A stretch of DNA of 64,000 nt from the NCBI RefSeq assembly GCF_038502225.1, contig NC_091341.1, positions 497,633 through 561,632 on the forward strand, in the 5' to 3' direction. The position numbers were made by a program, and so were the translations under genes. The notes under the pieces are model-generated. The model was given only the letters and a program-made list of their open reading frames with translations, was not told the DNA's origin and ran no database searches. This document shows positions 12,704-23,754 of the stretch, one piece after another (the stretch's first letter is position 1; the number at the start of each line of letters is the position of its first letter). This DNA is from Cherax quadricarinatus (lineage: Eukaryota; Arthropoda; Malacostraca; Decapoda; Parastacidae).

Positions 12704-12816
12704 TCACTTAGTGTAGTTCATAAGTACTTAGGAAAGTTGACGCCAAGTTTTAATTGGACAATTGTAGTAGCTGTGGAAATAATTGCTCAATTTGTAGTAC
12801 CCTCAGTTTGTAAGAG

Positions 12817-14699
12817 GTGACCCTGGCTTGTTTACTGCCCAGTTTGTACCCTTGTTGGGGTAGATGACCCTGGCTTGTTTACTGCCCAGTTTGTACCCTT
12901 GTTGGGGTAGATGACCCTGGCTTGTTTACTGCCCAGTTTGTACCCTTGTTGGGGTAGATGATCCTGGCTTGTTTACTGCCCAGTTTGTACCCGTGTTGGG
13001 GTAGATGACCCTCCCTGGCTTGTTTACTGCCCAGTTTGTACCCTTGTTGGGGTAGATGATCCTGGCTTGTTTACTGCCCAGTTTGTACCCTTGTTGGGGT
13101 AGATGACCCTGGCTTGTTTACTGCCCAGTTTGTACCCTTGTTGGGGTAGATGACCCTGGCTTGTTTACTGCCCAGTTTGTACCCTTGTTGGGGTAGATGA
13201 TCCTGGCTTGTTTACTGCCCAGTTTGTACCCTTGTTGGGGTAGATGACCCTGGCTTGTTTACTGCCCAGTTTGTACCCTTGTTGGGGTAGATGATCCTGG
13301 CTTGTTTACTGCCCAGTTTGTACCCTTGTTGGGGTAGATGACCCTGGCTTGTTTACTGCCCAGTTTGTACCCTTGTTGGGGTAGATGACCCTGGCTTGTT
13401 TACTGCCCAGTTTGTACCCTTGTTGGGGTAGATGATCCTGGCTTGTTTACTGCCCAGTTTGTACCCTTGTTGGGGTAGATGACCCTGGCTTGTTTACTGC
13501 CCAGTTTGTACCCTTGTTGGGGTAGATGATCCTGGCTTGTTTACTGCCCAGTTTGTACCCTTGTTGGGGTAGATGACCCTGGCTTGTTTACTGCCCAGTT
13601 TGTACCCTTGTTGGGGTAGATGACCCTGGCTTGTTCACTGCCCAGTTTGTACCCTTGTTGGGGTAGATGATCCTGGCTTGTTTACTGCCCAGTTTGTACC
13701 CTTGTTGGGGTAGATGATCCTGGCTTGTTTACTGCCCAGTTTGTACCCTTGTTGGGGTAGATGATCCTGGCTTGTTTACTGCCCAGTTTGTACCCTTGTT
13801 GGGGTAGATGACCCTGGCTTATTTACTGCCCAGTTTGTACCCTTGTTGGGGTAGATGACCCTTGCTTGTTTACTGCCCAGTTTGTACCCTTGTTGGGGTA
13901 GATGATCCTGGCTTGTTTACTGCCCAGTTTGTACCCTTGTTGGGGTAGATGACCCTGGCTTGTTTACTGCCCAGTTTGTACCCTTGTTGGGGTAGATGAT
14001 CCTGGCTTGTATACTGCCCAGTTTGTACCCTTGTTGGGGTAGATGACCCTGGCTTGTTTACTGCCCAGTTTGTACCCTTGTTGGGGTAGATGATCCTGGC
14101 TTGTATACTGCCCAGTTTGTACCCTTGTTGGGGTAGATGACCCTGGCTTGTTCACTGCCCAGTTTGTACCCTTGTTGGGGTAGATGACCCTGGCTTATTT
14201 ACTGCCCAGTTTGTACCCTTGTTGGGGTAGATGACCCTGGCTTGTTTACTGCCCAGTTTGTACCCTTGTTGGGGTAGATGACCCTGGCTTGTTTACTGCC
14301 CAGTTTGTACCCTTGTTGGGGTAGATGACCCTGGCTTTTTCACTGCCCAGTTTGTACCCTTGTTGGGGTAGATGACCCTGGCTTATTTACTGCCCAGTTT
14401 GTACCCTTGTTGGGGTAGATGACCCTGGCTTGTTTACTGCCCAGTTTGTACCCTTGTTGGGGTAGATGACCCTGGCTTGTTCACTGCCCCGTTTGTACCC
14501 TTGTTGGGGTAGATGACCCTGGCTTGTTCACTGCCCAGTTTGTACCCTTGTTGGGGTAGATGACCCTGGCTTGTTTACTGCCCAGTTTGTACCCTTGTTG
14601 GGGTAGATGACCCTGGCTTGTTCACTGCCCAGTTTGTACCCTTGTTGGGGTAGATGACCCTGGCTTGTTCACTGCCCAGTTTGTACCCTTCTTGGGGTA
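12817..14699. repeat. 47-bp minisatellite, about 40 units
   Basis: The unit runs from GACCCTGGCTTGTTTACTGC through CCAGTTTGTACCCTTGTTGG to GGTAGAT. Units differ mainly by GACCC/GATCC and TGTTTACTG/TGTTCACTG, the second more common toward the right end. The array ends where GGGGTAT replaces GGGGTAGAT. 47 is not a multiple of three, so few frames stay open. Confidence 0.97.
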
Positions 14700-15015
14700 T
14701 CATGCTCCTCTCCCAAACTGTATATCACAAATTAAATACCAAGTCCTGGGCTCTTGTTATGCCAATCACGTACAAGCCACCATAACCTGGTTACAACCAT
14801 TCACAACGCACCAATTCCAGTTGAAGCCAGGCGACATTTCGGTCCATTCTGGACTGTTAGCAAATCGTACTTTAATAATGATCCAGCAAGTCCCGGAACA
14901 TCTCGAATAATCTACACTTGACATATTCTTTCTGAGTCTGCCTTTGTAAATTAATATTTATGTTTAAATGTTAATTTACCATCGATGTCTGTAAAACATT
15001 GCTGAGTTAGTGTTT
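14700..15015. other. Non-repetitive spacer, nothing recognised
   Basis: Unique sequence between two arrays. A plus-strand frame ending at 14910 begins inside the preceding array and has no recognisable motif, so I do not call it a gene. Confidence 0.6.
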
Positions 15016-16466
15016 ACTGAACAAGACCTATCAAGGCTAAGGTACTGAACAAGATCTATCAAAGCTGAGGTACTGAACAAGATCTATCAAGGCTAAGGTA
15101 CTGAACAAGATCTATCAAGGCTAAGGTACTGAACAAGATCTATCAAGGCTAAGGTACTGAACAAGACCTATCAAGGCTAAGGTACTGAACAAGATCTATC
15201 AAGGCTAAGGTACTGAACAAGATCTATCAAGGCTAAGGTACTGAACAAGATCTATCAAGGCTAAGGTACTGAACAAGATCTATCAAGGCTAAGGTACTGA
15301 ACAAGACCTATCAAGGCTAAGGTACTGAACAAGATCTATCAAGGCTAAGGTACTGAACAAGACCTATCAAGGTTAAGGTACTGAACAAGATCTATCAAGG
15401 CTAAGGTACTGAACAAGACCTATCAAGGCTAAGGTACTGAACAAGATCTATCAAGGCTAAGGTACTGAACAAGATCTATCAAGGCTAAGGTACTGAACAA
15501 GACCTATCAAGGCTAAGGTACTGAACAAGACCTATCAAGGCTAAGGTACTGAACAAGATCTATCAAGGCTAAGGTACTGAACAAGACCTATCAAGGCTAA
15601 GGTACTGAACAAGACCTATCAAGGCTAAGGTACTGAACAAGATCTATCAAGGCTAAGGTACTGAACAAGATCTATCAAGGCTAAGGTACTGAACAAGACC
15701 TATCAAGGCTAAGGTACTGAACAAGACCTATCAAGGCTAAGGTACTGAACAAGACCTATCAAGGATAAGGTACTGAACAAGATCTATCAAGGCTAAGGTA
15801 CTGAACAAGACCTATCAAGGCTAAGGTACTGAACAAGATCTATCAAGGCTAAGGTACTGAACAAGATCTATCAAGGCTAAGGTACTGAACAAGATCTATC
15901 AAGGCTAAGGTACTGAACAAGACCTATCAAGGCTAAGGTACTGAACAAGATCTATCAAGGCTAAGGTACTGAACAAGACCTATCAAGGTTAAGGTACTGA
16001 ACAAGATCTATCAAGGCTAAGGTACTGAACAAGACCTATCAAGGCTAAGGTACTGAACAAGACCTATCAAGGCTAAGGTACTGAACAAGACCTATCAAGG
16101 CTAAGGTACTGAACAAGACCTATCAAGGCTAAGGTACTGAACAAGATCTATCAAGGCTAAGGTACTGAACAAGACCTATCAAGGCTAAGGTACTGAACAA
16201 GACCTATCAAGGCTAAGGTACTGAACAAGATCTATCAAGGCTAAGGTACTGAACAAGACCTATCAAGGCTAAGGTACTGAACAAGACCTATCAAGGCTAA
16301 GGTACTGAACAAGACCTATCAAGGCTAAGGTACTGAACAAGACCTATCAAGGCTAAGGTACTGAACAAGATCTATCAAGGCTAAGGTACTGAACAAGACC
16401 TATCAAGGCTAAGGTACTGAACAAGACCTATCAAGGCTAAGGTACTGAACAAGGCCTATCAAAGTT
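15016..16466. repeat. 28-bp minisatellite, about 51 units
   Basis: The unit is AACAAGATCTATCAAGGCTA plus AGGTACTG. The dominant variable site is AGATCT versus AGACCT, which alternates irregularly along the array. Very few other changes and no unit-length indels were seen, indicating efficient homogenisation. Confidence 0.97.
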
Positions 16467-17715
16467 AATTTCTAATTTGTTTACAATTATAACGAGTTGG
16501 TAATACAAACATGAATTCAGTCACAAAACATTGCAGTGTAGTTTATACCTGGTTTTGAATTATAGGCACCTGAGAAGTGAATTTCAGATCCCTTACCTTG
16601 GACCTGCCTCCCATGAGCCAGTAGGCCTGCTGCAGTGTTTTTTTCTCATGTTCTTATATGTGTTAGTATGACTTGTAAATGATCCAAGTCGGACGGAAAT
16701 GTCGTCAAAAGCTTCTCTCTCTCCTAAGTGTGGGTCATTTGTGTATTGTTGCAGTCACGGTATTGTGCCTTTTTGTTCTTTAAGTGAAGATCAGCTTGCA
16801 GTGTATGGTGAAAGGCGGGGAAAAGCTTGTTTTACCACCACCAGTGCTACAGTATCGGCAACTCTATAATTTCCTGCATTTTGGCTGTGCACTGGACCTT
16901 GCCTAGCATGGGTCAGTAAGCTTAATGCAGCACTCCAATATTCTTCTTAAGAAATGCATAGCTTAAAACACATTGTAAACATGTGACTTGCCATCATCAC
17001 ATACCCAGAAGCCCTGGGTATACGTATCGTGGTAGTGAAGGTTGTGCTTGTGATGGCTGTGGCAAGGTGTTGTGGTATCTGTAGTGTTCTCACCTCTCCA
17101 TTGACATGATAACTGCAGAGAATAACACTCCAATAACGAGAATACTGCCGAGAACAACACTCCAAGAATATAATAAAGAGAACACTGCATAGAACGCCAC
17201 TCCAAAAATAGAAGAACAATACAGCAGTGAGAACATCGCACAACGAACGGTGCCTCAAGAGGCCACGTATGCACTCTGTTTATTGAAGGACCACCCTGGT
17301 GTAGGTGTAACCTTTGTGTGTGAGGTGCTGTAAGGCTTCACCTTGTTCCCTCTTGCCTTCCCTAGCTCCATAACACCACCTTACCCCCGTATCCCCTCTC
17401 TCTCTCTCCCAGGATGAAGCATCCTGCCATCATTAATTAAAGGTACACAGTAACAACAAGTTGATGAATAAAGCACAGGTGCAACGCCTCTCCAATTCTC
17501 CAGTAAAGATGCACAGGTGTTGCACATGTATCTTATCCTATCATTCTTGTCCCGTTGCTTCTATCATCCCACCACACGTTTCTTCCTTTATCATCCTACC
17601 ATCTTTGTTTTCCTCTACTCTTCTGTGTTTTAATTCACTCTGGATGATATTATTTGTCTTAAGTGTTTCATTCATATTCTTGGTTTTTATTGCTTGTTAA
17701 TTTTATCTTTGTTTT
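16467..17715. other. Intergenic stretch with decayed dispersed repeats
   Basis: Contains two fragments of a repeat with GGACCTGCCT..CATG..CAGTAGGCCTGCTGCAGTG (about 16605-16665 and, more decayed, 16890-16950; a third at 39298-39370), plus the PLE-like fragment listed at 16675-16790. Overlapping 103-codon minus frames near 16.95-17.27 kb lack motifs and are probably chance. The rest is unremarkable. Confidence 0.5.
16675..16790 (+). mobile_element. PLE terminal-like fragment (family 2)
   Basis: 'ATGATCCAAGTCGGACGGAA' is followed by 'TCGTC', an 'AGCTTCTCTCTCTCCTAAGT' block, 'TTTGTGTATTGTTGCAGTCA' and 'TGCCTTTTTGTTCTTTAAG'. The same order occurs at 28800-28900, 41345-41460 and 53920-54030. It is a solo terminal fragment without coding sequence. 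Confidence 0.6.
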
Positions 17716-17719
17716 TAGT

Positions 17720-18437
17720 GTGAGTGTTGTGTATCGTATTTTATTGTGTTGTGTATCGTATTATATTGTGTTGTGTATCGTATTTTATTGTGTTGTGTAT
17801 CGTATTATATTGTGTTGTGTATCGTATTTTATTGTGTTGTGTATCGTATTATATTGTGTTGTGTATCGTATTTTATTGTGTTGTGTATCGTATTTTATTG
17901 TGTTGTGTATCGTATTATATTGTGTTGTGTATCGTATTTTATTGTGTTGTGTATCGTATTTTATTGTGTTGTGTATCGTATTATATTGTGTTGTGTATCG
18001 TATTTTATTGTGTTGTGTATCGTATTTTGTGTTGTGTATCGTATTATATTGTGTTGTGTATCGTATTGTATTGTGTTGTGTATCGTATTATATTGTGTTG
18101 TGTATCGTATTTTGTGTTGTGTATCGTATTATATTGTGTTGTGTATCGTATTTTGTGTTGTGTATCGTATTATATTGTGTTGTGTATCGTATTATATTGT
18201 GTTGTGTATCGTATTTTATTGTGTTGTGTATCGTATTATATTGTGTTGTGTATCGTATTTTGTGTTGTGTATCGTATTATATTGTGTTGTGTATCGTATT
18301 GTATTGTGTTGTGTATCGTATTTTATTGTGTTGTGTATCGTATTATATTGTGTTGTGTATCGTATTTTGTGTTGTGTATCGTATTATATTGTGTTGTGTA
18401 TCGTATTGTATTGTGTTGTGTATCATATTTTATTGTT
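17720..18437. repeat. 22-bp minisatellite with 17-bp variants
   Basis: The unit is TATTTTATTGTGTTGTGTATCG or the same with TTATAT. Shorter 17-bp units (TATTTTGTGTTGTGTATCG-like) recur about every 3-5 units in the right half. Three plus-strand frames are open, giving peptides rich in C, V, Y and I; these reflect the repeat. Confidence 0.95.
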
Positions 18438-18489
18438 ACGAGAGACAAGTAACCAGCATGATCAAGGTGCTTTGTAAACATTACTGTTA

Positions 18490-19330
18490 CTTCTCTCTCT
18501 GTTGTCCTTGTGTGTCTCTGTTGTCCTTGTGTGTCTCTGTTGTCCTTGTGTGTCTCTGTTGTCCTTGTGTCACTGTTGTCCTTGTGTCACTGTTGTCCTT
18601 GTGTCACTGTTGTCCTTGTGTCACTGTTGTCCTTATGTCTCTGTTGTCTTTGTGTGTCTCTCTGTTGTTCTTGTGTTACTGTTGTCCTTGTCTCTCTCTC
18701 TGTTGTCCTTGTGTCTCTCTCTGTTGTCCTTGTGTCACTCTCTTTGTTGTCCTTGTGTCACTCTCTCTGTTGTCCTTGTGTGTCTCTGTTGTCCTTGTGT
18801 CGCTGTTGTCATTGTGTCTCCCTCTGTTGTCCTTGTCTCTCTCTCTGTTGTCCTTGTGTCATTGTTGTCCTTGTGTCTGTTGTTCTTGTGTGTCTCTCTG
18901 TTGTCCTTGTGTCTCTCTCTGTTGTCCTTGTGTCACTCTCTCTGTTGTCCTTGTGTCTCTCTGTTGTTATTGTGTCACTGTTGTCCTTGTGTCACTCTTT
19001 CTGTTGTTATTGTGTCACTGTTGTCCTTGTATCTCTCTCTGTTGTCCTTGTGTCTCTCTCTGTTGTCCTTGTGTCACTGTTGTCCTTGTGTCACTCTCTC
19101 TTGTCCTTGTGTCACTCTCTCTTGTCCTTGTGTCTCTCTCTGTTGTTATTGTGTCAGTGTTGTCCTTGTGTCACTCTCTGTATTGTCCTTGTGTCACTGA
19201 TGTCCTTGTCACTCTCTCTGATGTCCTTGTGTCTCTCTCTGTTGTCCTTGTGTCACTCTGCCATCCTTGTGTCCCTCCCTCTACCATTCTTGTGTACCTT
19301 CTTCTACCATCCTTGTGTCCCTCCCTCTCT
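18490..19330. repeat. CTGTTGTCCTTGTGT minisatellite, variable unit length
   Basis: The core CTGTTGTCCTTGTGT is joined by variable CTCT or CAC insertions, giving units of about 15-27 bp. It degenerates after 19260 into CCATCCTTGTG units. The plus strand is pyrimidine-rich and T/G-biased, so long hydrophobic frames (V, L, S, C) are open; these are not membrane proteins. Confidence 0.93.
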
Positions 19331-20619
19331 GCTTCTCTGTCTCACCCTTCCGTTCATCTAACATAGGAAGGTGTCACTAAGCTTGTAACCCTCTTACTAG
19401 CATCATCTGGGGACTCTAAAGTGACACCAACTTTGTATCTCTCTCACCTCATTACGTGTGTTCCCCGCTGGTATATGTGAATGTATGTTAAACGGACTGT
19501 ATGATAATAAATATGTGTGTGTGGGGAAGGGGGTCACTGGGCTGTCTAATCGTAACGTTAATAAATTATCGTTATTTTCAACCCTATTACATACAGACTG
19601 GTGAACGTGGAGTCGCACCAGTAGTAAAAACTGTTGTTGGTGAGAGTGTATTGTGTTTGAGAGGCAGTATGAGATGAGGCAGTTATCATGTTTTTCATTA
19701 ACCCAAATCTGTTAATTATCTTCTCTACACTACATAATACCTACTATCATCTTCACTACAGGACAGTTGTTATTTGCCGATGACACGGATCTTTTAGGAG
19801 ATTCTGAATAGAAGTTGCCATGGTTGACGGAGAAGTTTGAATGGGTTTGTTAAAGTGAACATAGTGGACATAGAGATGAACAAGGTGATTGCGGTAACAA
19901 AATATTTAGTAATGAAAGACTGGAGATCAGGTTGGAATGAGAAGGTCTGGATTAGGGTCGTTGTCGGTCCTAGGCACCTGTTTCTTAGGTCCATCGGTGG
20001 ATGCATGTTTTATGGGTGTATCGATTTATATGGCTAGATGGGTGGTAAAAATATCTAAGGTGTGAACAGTAAACAAACAGTGACTAATATTTTGTGAAGT
20101 GTCACAAATCAGGGTTATTAATTTCATGAATCTAAGACAATATACATAGAAAGTAGAGAGTTTATATTATAACTAAATCGATTCAGATGAGTGGTCAGTG
20201 TTCAGAAAAGTGAATAAGAAATATTGAATGAAGTGAATAAGTGAAATAACCAATCAGCAACCTATTCCTAGTATACTCAATTTCACCTCACCTCTTCTCT
20301 AATTCCATTCACCCTTCCATCCCCTTTCTCCCGCCCATCGACTTACCCTCACCCTACCACCCCGGTCACCTATCCCTTCAACTTCTTCCCCTCTTTCACA
20401 CCACAATTGTCCTTCTTCCCCTCCCTGCTCCTTCCTGCCCTCTCCTTAAATAGCACTCATGTTCTACTTTCATTTGTCTTTTCTCCTCTCCACTTTCCTT
20501 CCTCCCTCTCCACAGTTATTCTAATACCACTATCCCTACCTCTCCCAGACTACGTATATAAATTCTCTCACTCGTATTCCCTCCAAAAACCACTCTTATT
20601 ACCAGATGTCCCTACATAC
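19331..20619. other. Intergenic, pyrimidine-rich in part
   Basis: Mostly unique, with a pyrimidine-rich segment at about 20280-20600. Short frames of 66-73 codons show no motifs. Nothing supported as a gene. Confidence 0.5.
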
Positions 20620-22022
20620 AGCAAATGACAAAAGAATCAGTGTGGTATACAAATGCAGATGGAATCACAAACAAAAGTGGTGAAATATAGGACAGCGTAG
20701 CAGAGGAGCATCCAGATATTATAGCTGTCATAGAGAAAAGTGTCTTAGAATAAAAAAGTAAAAGTTTAATTCTTATAAGAGTACCTCATTGTGGGAAGAT
20801 AAATAAAAAACAGAAAAGGAAGGTTGGCAGCAATGTTAAAGAATCAGTGGAGTTTCAAGGCGAGAAACATGAGCACTATCAATTTTAATGACTAGTATGA
20901 GAAATAATGACTACGAGGAGCCAGGGTAATAGTAGCAGTGATTTATAATCTCCATCACACATTTAAACATACTACCGAGGCAGGAGTACAATAGTGTTAA
21001 GGGATTCCAGTAGACAGGGAGAACTGGAACCCATCTGGAAGGTAGGAAATATGGAGTGAAAAACTATTATAGATGATAAAAAAAATCATGGTAGAAGATA
21101 AAGTAAACAAAAGAATGAAGACAGGGGACGAATGAGCTTGCCTTGATCTGGCTTTCATCTTAAGTGATTGTGACATAGAAGAGGTAGAATATATGCTACC
21201 ACTCTGGGCTAGTGACCCCTTGGCACTTAACCTTGAATATTTGATGGAAGTGGGAGTGGATGGAAGAATAATTACAAATGAACCTGATTACAGAAGAGGA
21301 TACTGTGGACGGTTGAGAGATTTTTTGAATGGAATTCATCGGGACAGAGTTGAAGGAGTGACAAATGATGGAAGGCCTCATTAGACAGTGCCTTGGTTTA
21401 TTAAGAGCTGAAGAGAGGTCAAAGGAAATACGAAAAAGATATGGGAAAAGTACAGAACACAGAGGACAACAAACAGGAAACGGAGCATCAGTTTGAGAAT
21501 GATATAACAGCAAAGATCAAATCAAAAGCCAAATCTACTAGACAGCTACGTAAGAGGGAAGACGGCTTTACCAGACTAGGTAATAAGACTGATGGAGAAG
21601 GGAGACATGCTCGCAGGAAACGACGGAAAACTGTGCTAGGAATTATGCTGAAAATTTAAGGTATTCACTGAAGACAGTAGTGGCGCCAGAAACCGGACAC
21701 AATTCAGGTATGATACTACGCTTGTTCGAGTCTCATGGAGGTAAATAAGTGGAATGAGGTAAATGCGGAAGTGGTAGAGGCAAATATACTGTAATACAGA
21801 GTTCCAGGAGTAGGTATGATAGTGTCCATAAAACCAGGAATCAATACTCCCGGCGAGTGAAGTTTAAAAGGCGGAGTCAGTAGCTGAGGAGTCAGGAGCT
21901 GAAGAACCAATAAAACACACGTACGATAGAACACTTGGAGTAGAGAGTGGACCTAGTAGCGACCAGCGACGAGGCCGGGTCAGGAGCTGTGAACTGACCC
22001 CTGCATCCACAAATAGGTGAGT

Positions 22023-22050
<28 letters not shown>
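20620..22050 (+). mobile_element. Decayed LINE copy with endonuclease and 3' UTR remnants
   Basis: Three segments in element order lie on plus. Near 20640-20760 the translation resembles the N-terminus of an APE-type endonuclease (YTNADGITNK, then HPDIIAVIEKS). Near 21140-21380 it resembles the endonuclease C-terminus (LAFILSDCDIEE, then WASDPLAL at the usual SDH motif, here SDP). Near 21400-21600 it matches the pre-RT linker (QFENDITAKIKSK versus QYENDIAAKAKSD in the intact copy at 57.8-59.8 kb). The RT itself is deleted. The 3' UTR (about 21930-22020, 'CACAAATAGGTGAGTAC') ends in (AC)n. Multiple stops and frameshifts make it a dead copy. Confidence 0.75.
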
Positions 22051-22053
<3 letters not shown>

Positions 22054-22149
22054 CACACACTGTGAAGGCTTACTCAACCCTGTAAGATCTTAAGTAGATC
22101 TTACCAAGGCTGGCTCCTCCTCAGGAAAATTAATGAACAGAAAAAGAAT

Positions 22150-22600
22150 AATAACATACAAATATAAACACTTTATTGTTATAATTGAAAATATAAAACA
22201 TTTAAATATGAACTTTTATCCTACTTGAAAGAGAAATGAAAAATGAAATATAAAAATGACATTTGAATTCGACGCTAATATGTACAGTTAGACTGGGGTG
22301 TCTGGTTGATGTTGACACCGCGAATTGTAGAAATTGTAGCCGTTGCTGATGATGTGGGGGGGGGTCACAGCTGTTGAGTGACAACCCAACGACTCTTCCG
22401 TCACAGTATCTCTAGCCTTGAATGATACGTAAAGATGATAGGAACGCAGGTCTTTCACTGCAAAGATGAGGGGTAGTTGCCTGGGGTTGGCCACACTCAG
22501 GTACGTAGATCAAGGGTGACGTCCCAGAACTCATGTGAAGTTCGTCTCCTTCAGCACTGTCTCTGTAGTTGCCGGATGACCCAAGCTGACATTCCAAGAG
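22150..22600 (-). other. Weak candidate for a host terminal exon
   Basis: On minus, a frame ending at 22288 reads ANPRQLPLIFAVKDLRSYHL and continues through SFKARDTVTEESLGC. It is preceded by the pyrimidine-rich acceptor-like CCCCTCATCTTTGCAG (about 22480-22460) and followed about 110 bp past the stop by AATAAA (22177-22172 on minus). The composition is unlike the repeats. I recognise no family; it could equally be chance. Transcript evidence is lacking. Confidence 0.2.
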
Positions 22601-22794
22601 TTGTGTTGGGAGCTGTGAGTCAAGTGATTATCCATTTGGTCGGAGCCCCACACGTCACCTTTCCGGGTGGAAAAAGGGGGCGGGATAGCGGGAGCTAGAC
22701 ACTGACCCTACCTTAACAAGCAGGCTGGCAATCAAACTATCGTCGCCATATATTCGCTCGCTACTCCTATCTGTTGAACTTTTACCTCACACAC

Positions 22795-23215
22795 ACACGT
22801 CCTACGAGGAGAGGTTAAGGGAAATCGATCTGACGATACTGGAGGACAGGAGGGATAGGGATGACATGATAACGACATATAAAATACTGAGAGGAATCGA
22901 CAAGGTAAACAAAGACAGGATGTTCCAGAGATGGGTCACAGCAACAAGGGGTCACAATTGGAAGTTGAAGACTCAAATGAGTCAGAAGTATGTTAGGAAG
23001 CATTTCTTAAGTCATAGAGTTGTCAGGAAGTGGAATAGTCTAAAAAGTGATGTATTGGAGGCAGGATCCATACATAGTTTAAAGAAAAGGTATGATAAAG
23101 CTCACGGAGCAGGGATAGAGTGACCTAGTAACGACCAGTGAAGTGATGGGGCCAGGAGCTATGAATCGACCCCTTCAACCACAATTAGGTGAATACGCAC
23201 ACATACACTAAAATA
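22795..23215 (+). mobile_element. 5'-truncated LINE copy (RT C-terminus and 3' UTR)
   Basis: Starts directly after a CACACACAC tract. It encodes the end of the LINE ORF (YEERLREIDLTILEDRRD, then KWNSLKSDVLEAGSIHS) down to a stop near 23123, then the 3' UTR ending 'CACAATTAGGTGAATAC' and a degenerate CACA tail. It aligns throughout with the C-terminal part of the copy at 57.8-59.8 kb. No internal stop is seen in the short coding part. Confidence 0.88.
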
Positions 23216-23750
23216 TAATTCTCCGCTGTGCGACGTAAATATCCTTCAAAATTCTTATCACGTGTGTTTATATCTGCAGAGACAGACAGAGAGGAAGGAA
23301 GGGGGGGTATCGTGGTGGTGGTGGTGGGATGGAGTTAGTGGAGGCAAAAGGGAACAAGGTGAAACCTTACAGTACCTCTCACACACACAAAGAGAGGTTA
23401 CACCTACGCCAGGGTGGCCATACAATAACCTGAGTGTATATGTAGCCTCTTGAGGTACCCTTATTAGGAGTGCTAAATCCGTGCGGCTCATTCAGTGCAA
23501 GGAGTGTTGAAGGCTCAGTCTCCCGTTTATTAATGAAGTGACAAATACACTGCTTATTTGTATTGACCTATTATCCAGGAAACATTCCAGCACCACAGTA
23601 TTGTGACATTGTATTCTTGATTCCAACAGTGTTCTCTCAGTGTCAACACTATGTATATTCTGGTGAATTGGGGAAACCCACATGACAGAGACAGAGAGAA
23701 ACAGTGTGGATGAAAACAACATGTATATTTTAATCTCTCTCAGATCTTCA
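23216..23750. other. Intergenic with one dispersed repeat fragment
   Basis: Contains GTGGTG-rich sequence at about 23305-23335 and, at 23465-23575, a copy of the GCTAAA..TTCAGTGCAAG repeat also seen at 5655-5765. No gene is supported. Confidence 0.5.
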
Positions 23751-23754
23751 AATT

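Noticed and set aside
17663..19366. 567-codon plus frame with hydrophobic Cys/Val/Tyr/Leu content
   Set aside because: Spans two unrelated minisatellites; hydrophobicity follows from the T/G-rich strand.
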